Source: Gigaspora rosea (Eukaryota; Glomeromycota; Glomeromycetes; Diversisporales; Gigasporaceae). From it: DNA of 64,000 bases. Positions within the stretch are counted from its first letter, which is position 1. Every line of letters begins with the position of its first letter. The notes beneath the pieces were generated by a model. That model did no database searches. It saw only the letters and a program-made list of their open reading frames with translations, and had not been told where the DNA came from. The translations under genes and the position numbers were made by a program. Shown one piece after another: positions 23,055 to 34,177 of this stretch. The stretch is taken from contig QKWP01000666.1 in assembly GCA_003550325.1 (NCBI GenBank), forward strand, positions 144,558 through 208,557, in the 5' to 3' direction.

Positions 23055-24394
23055 TAACTGATAATGAAATTGATAATGAACTACTCGCTCATATTATAGT
23101 GTACATTAAGGTATTTTTTTAATGGTTTTCAACTTGCACAATTAGCACTAATTTTCAAAAATATAAAGTGTATGCTAAGTTGTTTATTTTCAACTTACTA
23201 ATTTTCAAAAATATAAGATGGACACAAATCATAGCTTGGAATTCTCAATTCAAGCATATTGTAAAATCGATATAATTTTGAAAAAAATCGTAACTATCTA
23301 CATAGTTATGCAATAGCTAATTTCATGTGATAAAACAAATCGACAATATGACTTAGCATCTCATTTAGTAGATCAAATAATTTGCCAACAATTGAATGAA
23401 TTGACAAAATGAATGTTACCTCATTAATAGTAAATTAAGAAAGATGTTCACAAATAATAAGCATTCATTTTTTCTTGAATAAACTGGCATCATTTTAGCA
23501 TAAAAGTTTTAGTTTATAGTATATTACAAAGAGACACAATCTAAATGTACCCTCATTAAATGCACTCTCATATATATCTGGTACAATTTAATCTTCAATT
23601 AATCATACAATAACCTCTAACACATATCTCAAGATTAGTCAAATAGCCTGATCCATATGTAATGCAAGTGGAAGCTTTGTTCTCGTCAATAATCAAAAGA
23701 CCAGGATATTTTTAATCACCAGTGTCGTGGAGATTTACAGTACACGGCAAACTTGTATAGAAATAAAGGTAAAAGTGAACGATCGATCGATAACTTGTGC
23801 ACGTGATGCACGTGATCGATCGAGGGTTGATTACGTAGTAGATCGGTAATGCAGAATTTAATGATGCACATACGTAATAATAAGTAATTAGTTAAGGTTC
23901 ATGATCGAATGACGATCAAATAATGTAATTATAGTAGTTTAAAAGTTAAAATATAGTATATAAGCAGAACGAATGTAATAGTAGAATTAGTTACTGAATA
24001 GAATAATAAAGACATTTGGGTAAATAAACACTTGCCTCGTTAAATATAGTAATTAAAATCGGTTGTAGCAAAGTGATAAAATGCTTGCCGTCTGGTTAGG
24101 TTGTTTAGTGACACGGGTCATTAATTAACCTGCGACACCAGTTGACCTAAACTTAGCCATTAGACAATCGGATTTTCATATTAAATAAAATGCAAATTCG
24201 GATAACCAAAAGTTAGTATAATTTATTATGTGTCAGAATCAAAAGAGATGAACGCAAGGCATTTATCAAATTTGAGGGGTATTAATGAAACATATTATTG
24301 CCATCAAAATGAAATCTAAGCATAAAGTCTTTGAAATTATTAAACTAGGCTAACATGTGCTATATTGAAGAACCATGTTGATTGTTGTTACGAG
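23055..24394. other. Intergenic, nothing recognised
   Basis: AT-rich. One compact palindromic patch at 23781-23822 repeats CGATCGAT and GCACGTGATG. No genes are seen. Confidence 0.5.
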
Positions 24395-24533
24395 CATGAA
24401 TCTAAGTCAATAGTACAAGCACAAGGCATTTATTTATTATCCGAAAAAACCCGTAAAAATGGGATATCAAAAAGCAAAGAATTTAATATTGTAATTGCTG
24501 CTACTACTGAATTGGCATTAAAAAAAAAAGCTT
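24395..24533 (+). pseudogene. Short coding-like remnant, unknown
   Basis: Forty-five codons without a stop read like real protein (HESKSIVQAQGIYLLSEKTR, then EFNIVIAATTELALKKKA) before TAA. There is no start codon, and no continuation on either side. It is probably a fragment of a lost gene. Confidence 0.3.
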
Positions 24534-24898
24534 AATGGAGATTAATGATGATATTTGGATATCAACACTATATCTGAATTAATAAAAAACCCCGCCACCG
24601 GCCATACTGCTAGAACAAATATGGATAAATTCGATTATCAAAAAAACACAATATTATTCAAATTCTCTTAACAAATATTAGTTTCCACTCTTGTGTGATT
24701 ATACAGTTAATAAGGCTTTAACAAATGGGAAAATTTATTATGAATACTTCATAAATATTATAGTTTTTGTTTTTGTAATAAATAATTATTACGACAATTC
24801 TATTTTGGCAAGTGCTTATTACATTTTACATGTAACATATATTGCATATAACGTTGAAATGCTCGGTCACGATACTATTAGCTATACAGAAATTAATT

Positions 24899-25585
24899 AT
24901 TAAGGCTTTCTTGTGATCAGGATGTGATCAGGATGATTTAATACTTTTATTATACATACTCTAATAACAAATAAATAGCAAAGAATGGTCTGCGTGCTTT
25001 TAGGTGTGTAGAGCGAATCGCTTTATCTTTTTCGCGTGTTTCGACCAAAACACATTCATGTCAAAGTTACATTAAAATTTTTTTAATATTAATATTTTAA
25101 GTTTCAAATTGACGCTTTACAATAATTCTACTTCATATTGTGCATTATTTAAAAAAAATATCTTCGATATTAATAAAAATTTAACACTAGAATATAAAAT
25201 TTTAATGTAAATTTATTATAAATATACTTGGGAATAAATTTGTTCCAAAACACCGAAAAAGGTAAAGCGATTCGCTCTACACACCTAAAAGTACGCAAAC
25301 CATTCTTTGCTATTTATTTAGAGTGTGTATAATAAAAAGTACTGTCAAATCTTTCTATAACGAACTGTTGGTTCTGACTGTTAAAAAAAACTTTGCTATA
25401 TAAAACTACTACGGTTTCTTAAGAAAACATGACTCTTTTTATACCGAACTATTATAAATTCAAAATTTTTTAGTTCATTATATCCAGAGTTTGTTATATA
25501 GAGGTTCGGTATAAAGAGAGTTGATTGTATTAAATAATCCTGATCACCATCCTGATCGCTATCCTGATCACAAGAAAGGCTTAGT
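24899..25585. mobile_element. Nested TIR elements (GATCAGGAT arrays)
   Basis: The outer ends read AAGGCTTTCTTGTGATCAGG on the left and CCTGATCACAAGAAAGGCTT on the right. Two to three GATCAGGATN units lie inside each end. A second inverted pair at about 24938-25343 (TAGAGCGAATCGCTTTA against TAAAGCGATTCGCTCTA, arms of about 90 bases) is nested within. No ORF. Confidence 0.65.
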
Positions 25586-27370
25586 AATTAATTTTTGTAG
25601 GAGTACGAACATATGAAATATGTGGGGGATGTTCCGTTCATCTTTTTGGTACACTATATTTTTTCCTGTTTTAGAATATATTGTGGTTATCTCTTTTTTT
25701 TTTCCTGTTTTATGGTACAGTATGATGATAATATACGTTTTTTTGATGTCGCTTATGTTCATTCTTTAAAAAAATCCTTTTGTTTGTTCATTTTTGGAAA
25801 GAATTATGATTTTAAATTTTAATACGTAGATTCCTATTACGACACTTTTTATCATCTAAATCCTTAGTAGGTAATTATTGCGACATTCTTGAACATGATT
25901 ATTATAATTTCCTGACTAATATCGTAACGAGACATCTCTTCTCTACTTTCTCTACTGCCTGTAAAATTCGAAAATGTAGCCTTAAAATGATTTTGATTGG
26001 TCGTATCTACTAATTTCTTATGCACTTTAAGTGTATATTAACGGTAATTGGCGCTGTTTGATAATAATGAGAATAAAAACAAATTCTAAAAACTGTAATC
26101 AGACCGTGAGAAAATTAAAATAAGACGTCGATCTATTTAAATCGACTTTCGATCGTTAAGCGCATTTTACAACTTTGAAATTTAAAAATCGACTTACGTT
26201 CGTTGTACTCACATTATAACATTGAAATTAGATTAACTGAGATATGGAAAACGGTAATAATATGCGTTAGTGAGTCACATACTTTGAATCGCCAGAATGG
26301 TAATTATAACAGTAACTCATGATAAAAACTATAATAATTTCAACGCGAACTAACTCAACCCTGACCACATATTGTGATTATTAGAATAACGAGCAAATTT
26401 TGAATGAGAATTTTTTACAGTAATTCTTGATAGAAGCCACAATAATTTCGGTACAAACTCAACTTTAAAATGTATTATCTGTCAGGTAAGTTTGTAACAG
26501 AATTTTTTAAGTAATTACGATAAAATTACGGTAATTTTAATACAAGCTAATTCACCTTTTCGCCATTACCGATATAAACCACAATGACTTATTCCATAAT
26601 TACATGCTACATGTAACTGGAATAACGATTGAGATTTGTAACAAAATTTTTTACAGTGACAAATCAAATTGGCTCAATTTTTATATACTGTGGTCACTGA
26701 ATAACAAGGGGATTTTGTAACAGTAATTCACATATTATGTGTCAAGTAAGATTGTAACAGAATTTTTTTTACTAATATCATAACATGATATTATTTTTAC
26801 CAATCGATATGTGAAATTGAGGCATTATTATTTCGATTTATCATGATGACGTTAATGATTAGTAATTTCAAAAATGATGCAATAATAACGCTATTGCTCA
26901 TCGAATTTTTTTTGAATTTAGTATTTTTGTCACATCTCCGTTTTTTCATCAAATTTTCGTTCGTCTTTTGCTTAGTGACTAATTTAATAAAAAATTTTTT
27001 ATTAAATTTTCTCAGAACCACCAACTAAGTCTGTTAAAAAATGAAAGAGTTTAAAACCGTAATCATATACCAATTTTGGTTATGATTTTGAATGGTTACG
27101 TCTGATTTACGTCGGATTTACCGACGATCATTTCCACTACAGGCAATTTATCCGACGTCATGTTGGATGACAATTTATTAATAATATCGATACGTATATA
27201 TGCATGCAAATAATCATATGTGATGTCGGGTAAACGGAAATACCTGGAAAATGAATGCTTACCTCACTGAACATATCAACATATCAGTGACGACAATTTC
27301 TTGAGTCAAAAAAAAATCCTGATATCATGCGTAATTACTGATATTATGATACACTATAATATAAAGTATA
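25586..27370. repeat. Intergenic with repeated TTGTAACAGAATTTTTTAC words
   Basis: No gene is seen. Between about 26400 and 26775 at least five variants of GTAACAGAATTTTTTACAGTAAT recur at irregular spacing. Small open frames here are AT-rich and unconvincing. Confidence 0.4.
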
Positions 27371-27376
27371 ATATAA

Positions 27377-27450
27377 ATTTATATACAGTATTACAAAGCC
27401 TATTGTATTACAAACAAATTTAAATACGTACGTATGTACGTACTTACGTA
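27377..27450 (+). promoter_or_regulatory. Probable promoter of the Sel1 gene
   Basis: A TATA-like TTTATATAC lies near 27377. ACGTACGTATGTACGTACTT at 27425 lies about 120-150 bases upstream of the probable ATG. The ACGTAC palindrome matches the motif upstream of the three F-box/LRR copies. Confidence 0.45.
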
Positions 27451-27570
27451 ACTAAAAGAATTCATTAACTTTCGACGTTTTATCATTTTATTATTAAATT
27501 ATAAAAATCAACTTTCTTGACATTCACTATTCATAATTTTTTTTTTTTACTTGTTTCAATTGATATTAAA

Positions 27571-28434
27571 ATGTCGCAGATAATTATCAAAAATATTGTT
27601 GAAGAATTATGTAAATTGTTAGATGAGGAAGCTATGAAAGGAACTCGTACTAAAACTATTTATGATATGATTGAAAAAATTATTAAAACGAAACATCAAA
27701 AACCAAAGGATGTAATTAATTGGTGCTTAAATAATTATCACAATAATTCTATAATTCAACATATTCTTGCCGAATGTTATTTATATGGAATATGGATTAA
27801 AAGAAATTTTAAAAAAGCTTTTGAACATTTTGAGAATTCGACCAAAGGTGGATACATATTATCTTATAATTCACTTGGTATTTGTTATACATTTGGTGCA
27901 GGAACTCAAGTAAATTATAAAAAAGCATTAGAATGTTTTAAGAAAGCAGAAGGTGGTGGATATCCTATAGGAAAATATCATTTAGGATATTCATATTTAC
28001 TTGGAGAAGGTATTGAAAGGAGTGAAAAAAAAGCATTTGAATTATTTCAATTAGCAGCAGGTGGTGGATATGCTAAAGCTTTTGATGCTCTTGGATATCT
28101 TTATGAAATTGGTGCTGCAACTAAAATTGATCGATTAAAGGCATTCGAATGTTATCAAAAATCTGCGGAAAAAGAATTTCCTAAAGGGCAATATCAACTT
28201 GCACGTTGTTATCGTGAAGGAATAGGAACTGAAATAAATAAGAAAAAAGCACTTGAGATATATCAAAAATCAGCTGATAATGGGTATATTAATGCATACA
28301 TAGAGGCTGGTGAATGTTGGCAATTTGGAATAGGAACTAATATTGATGAAGAAAAAGCATTGGAATATTATGAAATTGCTGCAGAAAAAGAATTAGAAAA
28401 ATTAATCCATAATATTGATATGATGTTTGTTTAA
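27571..28434 (+). CDS. Sel1-repeat protein
   Basis: The frame runs from 27517. The preferred start is the second Met (AAAATGTCGCAG, 287 residues), because the 18 residues before it are encoded by a T-rich leader. Residues 1-65 form a helical N-terminus (IVEELCKLLDEEAMKGTRTK). From about residue 66 there are six Sel1 repeats of about 36 residues, each with the pattern LGxCYxxGxGTxxxxxKAxExYxKAAxxG. Sel1 repeats form an alpha-solenoid that binds protein partners, often in signalling or ER quality control. In Glomeromycotina such units are commonly standalone or fused to kinases. There is no signal peptide or catalytic domain. AATAAA at 28510 is a likely polyadenylation signal. A broken relative lies at 62131. 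Confidence 0.88.
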   Translation: MSQIIIKNIVEELCKLLDEEAMKGTRTKTIYDMIEKIIKTKHQKPKDVINWCLNNYHNNSIIQHILAECYLYGIWIKRNFKKAFEHFENSTKGGYILSYNSLGICYTFGAGTQVNYKKALECFKKAEGGGYPIGKYHLGYSYLLGEGIERSEKKAFELFQLAAGGGYAKAFDALGYLYEIGAATKIDRLKAFECYQKSAEKEFPKGQYQLARCYREGIGTEINKKKALEIYQKSADNGYINAYIEAGECWQFGIGTNIDEEKALEYYEIAAEKELEKLIHNIDMMFV

Positions 28435-29008
28435 TCAATATATAGCTTTTTATAATATATGTAATTCTGTAATCACTTTTAAAGATGTTTCCTATTAAAT
28501 GAATATAATGAATAAAAAATCTGCCGAAAATTATAATTATTCCAGCTAAAATAGAATAGTATTAGCCAAAATGTGAATTTATGGTAGTATTTATAAGTTT
28601 TTATTGCATGTGAATTTAGGCGATTATGAAAAAGTTTTACAATACTGTAGTACGTTTATTTAACAAGATATAATATGATTTGTATTTTGGTAATACCGTC
28701 CAAAAAATTCAGTTACGTGCGCACATAACTAGTTTATTTATAAATTTATTTAATATTATGAATTGATTTTAAACTACCCAATGGAATTTTCTTTATAATA
28801 AGTTTAAAATTTTTATTTTAACACCTTCGTCAAAATACCCCCTTTCACCTTAAATAAAGAATTTTCAAGTTATATAAAATAAATTTTACTTTATTATTAA
28901 GAATAAAATTATATAAAATCTATAAAATCTAGATAATAAAATGTTACGGACAAAATTTTTTAGCATTAAAGTTGTCTTTATAATTATACAGTATTTCGTT
29001 TTATAATT
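28435..29008. other. Convergent intergenic region
   Basis: Lies between two convergent genes. AATAAA at 28510-28515 (+) and TTTATT at 28890-28895 (AATAAA on -) are plausible polyadenylation signals for the two neighbours. Nothing else is seen. Confidence 0.5.
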
Positions 29009-29824
29009 TTATATAATCATTATTACTACTATTTCCAACATTATTCCTATTGTTATAAGGAAATTATTATTAGAATTTGAATTACTACCTGAACTTAAAC
29101 TTTGTAAACAAGAATTATCATTTGCGTATGTATTCATACACTCCAAGTTAAATTTACATTTTCCAGCATCATCTATTGTAGATTTAATCGAATATAATAA
29201 TTTTAAGCTTTCTATTGCTGCGGTTCCATTTATTTGAGATGAATTCGTATGAATGTTAGATAAGCTATTTATCTGTTTACACGAAATACAAGAAGCATTT
29301 TTTGTCATATTGAATTCCCATTTTAATAAACTTATTGCTGTGTTTTTCATACATTTTACTAATCTCTTGGCCTCTTCTCCAATTTTGTCGGCTTCCTTAT
29401 CACTATATCCATTTTTTTTTGCCCAATCTACCACTTCCTGTTTAATGACATCCTCTGCTTTATTCCCCATTTGATTAATAAGGTATAATGCTATATCTTC
29501 TGTCGAAGTCTTTACACTCGTTTGTGATCTACTTTGTAAACTAATAGAATTTGACTCGTAATTTGGATTAGAATTTGAATTAGAATTTGGATTAGAATTT
29601 GAATTAGAATCTGAAGAACTTGAAGATCCCGAAGAACCAGAACCCGAAGAACCAATACTAATTTTTGGAAAAGGATCACGTTTTGAAAAAGACACAAGTT
29701 CAAATTCTTGTCGCTTTTCATGGTCCAAAAATGAAATATCTTCAGTTGACTTTTTTATTATATAATTGTTTGCTTGTACTTTCGTGATTAACAAGAAACA
29801 AATATAAAACAATAAAATCTTCAT
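29009..29824 (-). CDS. Secreted Ser/Asn-rich protein, probable GPI anchor
   Basis: 271 residues, not assigned to a named family. Residues 1-18 are a signal peptide (MKILLFYICFLLITKVQA). Dibasic Lys-Arg pairs at 37-38 and 48-49 fit Kex2 processing. Residues about 55-88 are a flexible Ser/Gly then Ser/Asn/Pro tract. The core contains six cysteines after the signal peptide (including a C-I-S-C pair), enough for three disulfides, and four N-glycosylation sequons (NMT, NAS, NSS, NGT). The last 17 residues are hydrophobic after a Ser/Gly/Asn stretch. That is the usual shape of a GPI-attachment signal, or else a C-terminal membrane anchor. The word STEDI occurs twice (near 27 and 105). A cell-surface or secreted effector-like role is inferred. 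Confidence 0.85.
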   Translation of the reverse strand: MKILLFYICFLLITKVQANNYIIKKSTEDISFLDHEKRQEFELVSFSKRDPFPKISIGSSGSGSSGSSSSSDSNSNSNPNSNSNSNPNYESNSISLQSRSQTSVKTSTEDIALYLINQMGNKAEDVIKQEVVDWAKKNGYSDKEADKIGEEAKRLVKCMKNTAISLLKWEFNMTKNASCISCKQINSLSNIHTNSSQINGTAAIESLKLLYSIKSTIDDAGKCKFNLECMNTYANDNSCLQSLSSGSNSNSNNNFLITIGIMLEIVVIMII

Positions 29825-29942
29825 ATTGTAAATTATTTAAATAATTATACTTTAGAAAATTATGAAATCGTTGTAAATAGGATAGGGATTGGAATGGATT
29901 TGGAATTTTCTAGGATTTTATGGTTAGGTAAGGTTAGGTAGG

Positions 29943-29950
29943 TTTATATA
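29943..29950 (-). promoter_or_regulatory. TATA-like box for the secreted protein gene
   Basis: On the minus strand CTCTATATAAAC lies about 120 bases upstream of the ATG. This is the best TATA match in the region. Confidence 0.4.
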
Positions 29951-30292
29951 GAGCAAATTCCACATAACTTCAGTTCATTTACAACAAAGGCATACAACGA
30001 AATATCTTTTGAAGTAACCTAACTTGCATTTTCATTAAAAATTATTATAACTGTGATTGTTGATTAATACGACGAAGTGAAACCCGCACAGAAATAGTTT
30101 CGTGGATTTTAACGTTTCATATTATTATTACTAATTAAAGTATATAATAAAGAATTCGGTTTTATTCAATTATTTAATTTAAAGTACAAACGTACGCACA
30201 TACATAAATAAATTGGTATCTATTATGCATGTTGAGTTGTACTTCTAAATAGAATTTTCGTGGATTCCAAATTGGTCTATGCTGCGACGGAT
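29951..30292. other. Intergenic upstream region
   Basis: AT-rich, with GGTTAGGTAAGGTTAGGTAGG just before it near 29920. No gene is seen. Confidence 0.4.
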
Positions 30293-30835
30293 CGATTTGT
30301 AATTCAGCTTAATAAGCGGATTTAAATTGACTTTAGAATAAATAATAATAATCGCATCAAAGAAAGTTTTTTTTTTGGTACAATTGAATGATAAAGACAA
30401 TTTCTATGTATACGTATACGGACATGCAGAGAAGCCAATCAGAATGCAAGATCTGGTGCATTCGCCTTCTTTTAAAAAGCAAGGAATGCAAATGCAGTGA
30501 GTAGGAATGGTTAAAAAACGGGCTAAACAGTTTTTTTTTATACATTTTTATTTTTTTTCTATGACTCGATTTGTAGTTCAGCTTAATAATCGGATTTAAC
30601 ATTTACTTTAGAATAAATAATAATAATCGCATCAAGAAACTTTTTTTTTGTACAAAATGAATGACAAAAGACAATTTCTATACGGACATGCAGAGAAGCC
30701 AATCAGAATGCAAGTTCTGGTACGTTCGCTTTCTTTAAAAAAGCAAGTGATGCAAATGCAGTGAGTAGGAATGGTAAAAAAACGGTTTAAACAGTTTTTT
30801 TTTTTATATATTTTTATTTTTTAAAAAAATGGGTT
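30293..30835. repeat. 274-bp direct tandem duplication
   Basis: Two adjacent units starting at 30293 and 30567 share CGATTTGTAxTTCAGCTTAA, ATAATAATAATCGCATCAA and GGACATGCAGAGAAGCCAAT in the same order, with small indels. They do not form a conserved reading frame. Confidence 0.8.
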
Positions 30836-31330
30836 AAAACATTCGGTGGCAGACTTTGAAATTTGGCCGGAACTGAAACTATCGCTTCTGATTGGTTAAT
30901 TCAGTTTAAGCGAAAATTTTTATCCTTTTATAATTTGAATTTATTCGTTGCATGTAAAAAATTATGAAAGAGTTAAACATTTTGACCGAGTGAATTTAAT
31001 TTAATTTATTTATTTATTTTTCTATCTATGTGCATTCTGCATTCAATACATTTTTAATATAATGTTGTGCAGCTTTTATAAATTCTTTCCAAAATGGTTA
31101 TAATGAATTTCGCTAATATACTATCTATGTCTAAAATTTACTTAATGACATTGCAGAACCAGAATCTTGGAAGTTCAACAATTCCCTACATTTTTTTGAA
31201 GCTTTTACACTTTGTTAAATGTTCTTTTAATCGGCCAATCAAATCAACATAGTCCTCTTCGCAGTGGTTAAACTTTTGACGAGGCTTCATTCCACCATAA
31301 TTTGTGCTTTCTGTATTTCTTTCAACGGAG

Positions 31331-32502
31331 CCCTACGAAAAAAGTGGTCCGGGCGATTTAGCACGGAGATGTCCGTAACGGCACGTGTACCGTGGCCGTA
31401 TATGTACGCCACACGGAATAGCTCGTTGGGGTGCATGGCATACCATGTAAATCAAAGCTATATGTGGTCATATAATAAAATTTATTTAAATTTTTTTCAG
31501 ATAGCGATCGATAGGTAATAATTAATACAATTTTTAAACAGATGTACAGTCCTAATGGTTCGATAGTTTTGAATAAAACTTCGCAAAGACAAGTATTATT
31601 ACGTCCCTACAAACAAAGTTATAGAGCCATTTCTTTAAAAACGAGACAAAAATTTAACCTTTCTTTTTGCTACTTTTTTTAAGAAAAAAAACACGTAGCA
31701 AATTGCAGTTTTTTCATGTTTAAACAAATGAAATGATTCTATAGCCTTGTTCGTAGAGATGTAATGCTAGTCTTTGTGAAAATTTATCCAAAATTATCGA
31801 ACCGTTAGGGCTGTACATCTATTTAAAAATTTGTATTAATTATTATAAAATTATTACCTAACGATCACAATCAGAAAAAATATTACTGTATTTATTAATA
31901 AATTTTATTATATGACCACATATAGTTTTGGATTTACATAGTATACCGCGCACCCCAATGGCATGTGCTTAAAATGATACGTATCAGCACGTTGGGTATG
32001 TCCAGAATGGCACGTTTAAGATTTTTATACGGAATGGCACGTATTCGGGATGACACGTATAGGCGTATTTAATGGCACGTGCATCTCATATGGCCAATAA
32101 AATCGCAGGATCAGGTGTAACGTGAAAATTCAAACAAACGACTTTTTTTAAAAAATCGTCTGTACCTCAAAATCTCGTCTATGGAAATGCTCTTTAATTC
32201 TTAACAAAAAAAATTCCTTGCAAATTTTACTATAGACATGTTTGTTACCACCCCTTCACGATTATATCGTACTCTAACTAAATCGAATTCACTCTTGCTT
32301 AGAACTCGTAAGAAATATATGCACGTGAACTTACGTGTGCCTCGGCCCGTGCCAAAACCCGTGAATTTTGGCTTAGTAAAGTGCAGCAAAACCCGGTCCA
32401 TTTACGGTCCAAAATGTCCGGGCAGACGGTCCAATTCGGACTATTTTAGTCGTGCCAACACGGAACTCACACGTGCATATCCGGATGGATTTTTTTATAG
32501 GG
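31331..32502. mobile_element. CACGTG-rich TIR element, copy 2
   Basis: The ends CCCTACGAAAAAAGTGGTCC and (reverse complement) CCCTATAAAAAAATCCATCC match copy 1 at 21696-23054 in reverse orientation. The conserved core (TCTCGTCTATGG, CCTTGCAAATTTTACTATAG) and the CACGTG words are present. A younger foldback element at 31452-31943 splits the left part. No target duplication is clear. Confidence 0.6.
31452..31943. mobile_element. Foldback element inside CACGTG copy 2
   Basis: The left arm (ATGTAAATCAAAGCTATATG, then ACAGATGTACAGTCCTAATG) is mirrored by the right arm (ACATCTATTTAAAAATTTGT, ending GGATTTACAT). The arms are over 130 bases long. Further inverted similarity in the loop (AAACTTCGCAAAGAC against GTCTTTGTGAAAATTT) suggests a nearly complete palindrome. 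Confidence 0.65.
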
Positions 32503-32758
32503 AGGTCTTCCACGAGACATAGTTATTCAAGTTAGTTTTATTTTTTTCAATATTAGAAATACTATTTAATAATAAACTAGTGCATTTAACATGATATACT
32601 ATATGAAATTATTAATTTACATGAGATTTGCTATTTCTTTGATGTAATACGCAATGTGAGATTAATTCCCATTTGGAATAGCGAACCTATTTCTTATATG
32701 TTCTTTTTTCATTATTTTCATTACAGAAAATAAAGTCAGATGGGCAATAATAAAAATT
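32503..32758. other. Intergenic, nothing recognised
   Basis: Short AT-rich stretch between two mobile elements. Confidence 0.4.
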
Positions 32759-33161
32759 GAATCTGTATAAAAATGCGTTTCCGACCAATTCATCGACAAT
32801 TACTTCAAGGACTCCCTATTTCACCGACAAGCTTACGTTACAGACGATTAATTTACAGACAGGTTCATTTCGTAGACAGTATAATACTAGTATTATTTCA
32901 CCGACAACTCTTCACAGATAAAGTATTCTAGCCATTATCATTAGGGTTAGGCATAGAATTAGAGCTAAGGATAATGCGGTTTATAAAAAAAAAAAAAAAA
33001 ACTTGTAGTCAAAATAAGCTGTCGGTGAAGTATACTGTCAATGAAATGAACTTGTCTGTAAATTTCTGTAAATTAATCGTCTGTAAAATAAGCTTTTGGT
33101 GAAATGTGTGCCAACGGAATGTTGTGACTTTGAATGATTGTCGGTGAAATAATACGGATCC
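32759..33161. mobile_element. CCGACA-array foldback element
   Basis: The left arm has TTCACCGACAA/TTACAGACAGG-type words, and the right arm has the reverse (CTGTCGGTGAAGTATAC, TTGTCGGTGAAATAATAC). The loop (CATTATCATTAGGGTTAGGC) closely matches the loop of the element at 61478-61793. Flanks ATAAAAATT and ATATAAATG could be a decayed 9-bp duplication (7 of 9). Confidence 0.65.
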
Positions 33162-34177
33162 ATATAAATGTGATCAAATGTTCATAGATTTGATAAAGCT
33201 ACACTAATCTTTATAAACATGAGAAAGTTTTGTTATATTGTTAGTGACAGATAGTGATAACAATAAAATATTAATATAAATATGGATGAATTTAATTTCA
33301 AAGTAAACAAATCAAAAATAAAGGGTAGTTTGAAGAAGAGTTAATCCAGTAATCATTCGGCCTAGGTTAGGATAAATTTGGGTATAATTTAGGCTAGTCT
33401 GTGTAATTCTGGTAAACAAATGACGTCATTATGTGATTGTCGATCACTGGATCCGACAGTACATAATCCCAACGCCCTATTAATAATAAAGCAAATATAG
33501 CACAAATAAGCGTATGACAAAGTGACAAACTGCCACATTAAATATTAATATAAAATAGATAGAAAATTGTGTAAAAATAATAATGAATTTATGAGCCAGC
33601 GAATTTTCTTTTAGGTTAAGATTGATAAAATTTATTATACATGGAGAACAATTCGAAGGATAAAAATGTTTTTTAAGATGTTTTTAAATAATTAAAATTT
33701 GAAATTATAGCAGATTAGTATGGTATAGGTGAGCAGATCCGTATAGTGTAACGGTTGATTGGGAGAGCGTGTAAAACAAGATAGACAATAGTGCAATTTA
33801 CGCTACGGGTGGCTAAATTCGAATATGCAATAAGTGAAGACCGAAGGGATCTAAAACACCACGATAGAAGACGCTGACGCTGGTTATGCTAATATGGGGA
33901 TGTCAATAAATTGATATTAATAAAATAGCAAAAAGATATTATGCGAATGAATGGTGGAGTCAATGGGTATCGTCGGGGTGGACTCTGGTCAGGTGATTTC
34001 TAAGAGGCTAAGAGGATTCGATTTGAGAAAGTTTGGAATTTCTAGGAGCTCGTGAAATACATTTGTCGGACAAATATTGAAACTAAGCAGACTTGTCAAT
34101 AGACCAAAAGTAGACCGAAACGAAATCACGTGCACAATTTCGAAGATTAGTGTGAGCCCCGAAATGTGGCCCCAATA
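33162..34177. other. Intergenic, nothing recognised
   Basis: Moderately AT-rich. A few short open frames have no protein-like pattern. One of them (34077-34340) runs across the hAT element boundary and is discounted. Confidence 0.45.

Noticed and set aside
32201..32522. Frames of 66 and 94 codons
   Set aside because: They lie wholly within CACGTG element copy 2 (or cross its right end). Copy 1 does not keep the same frames open.
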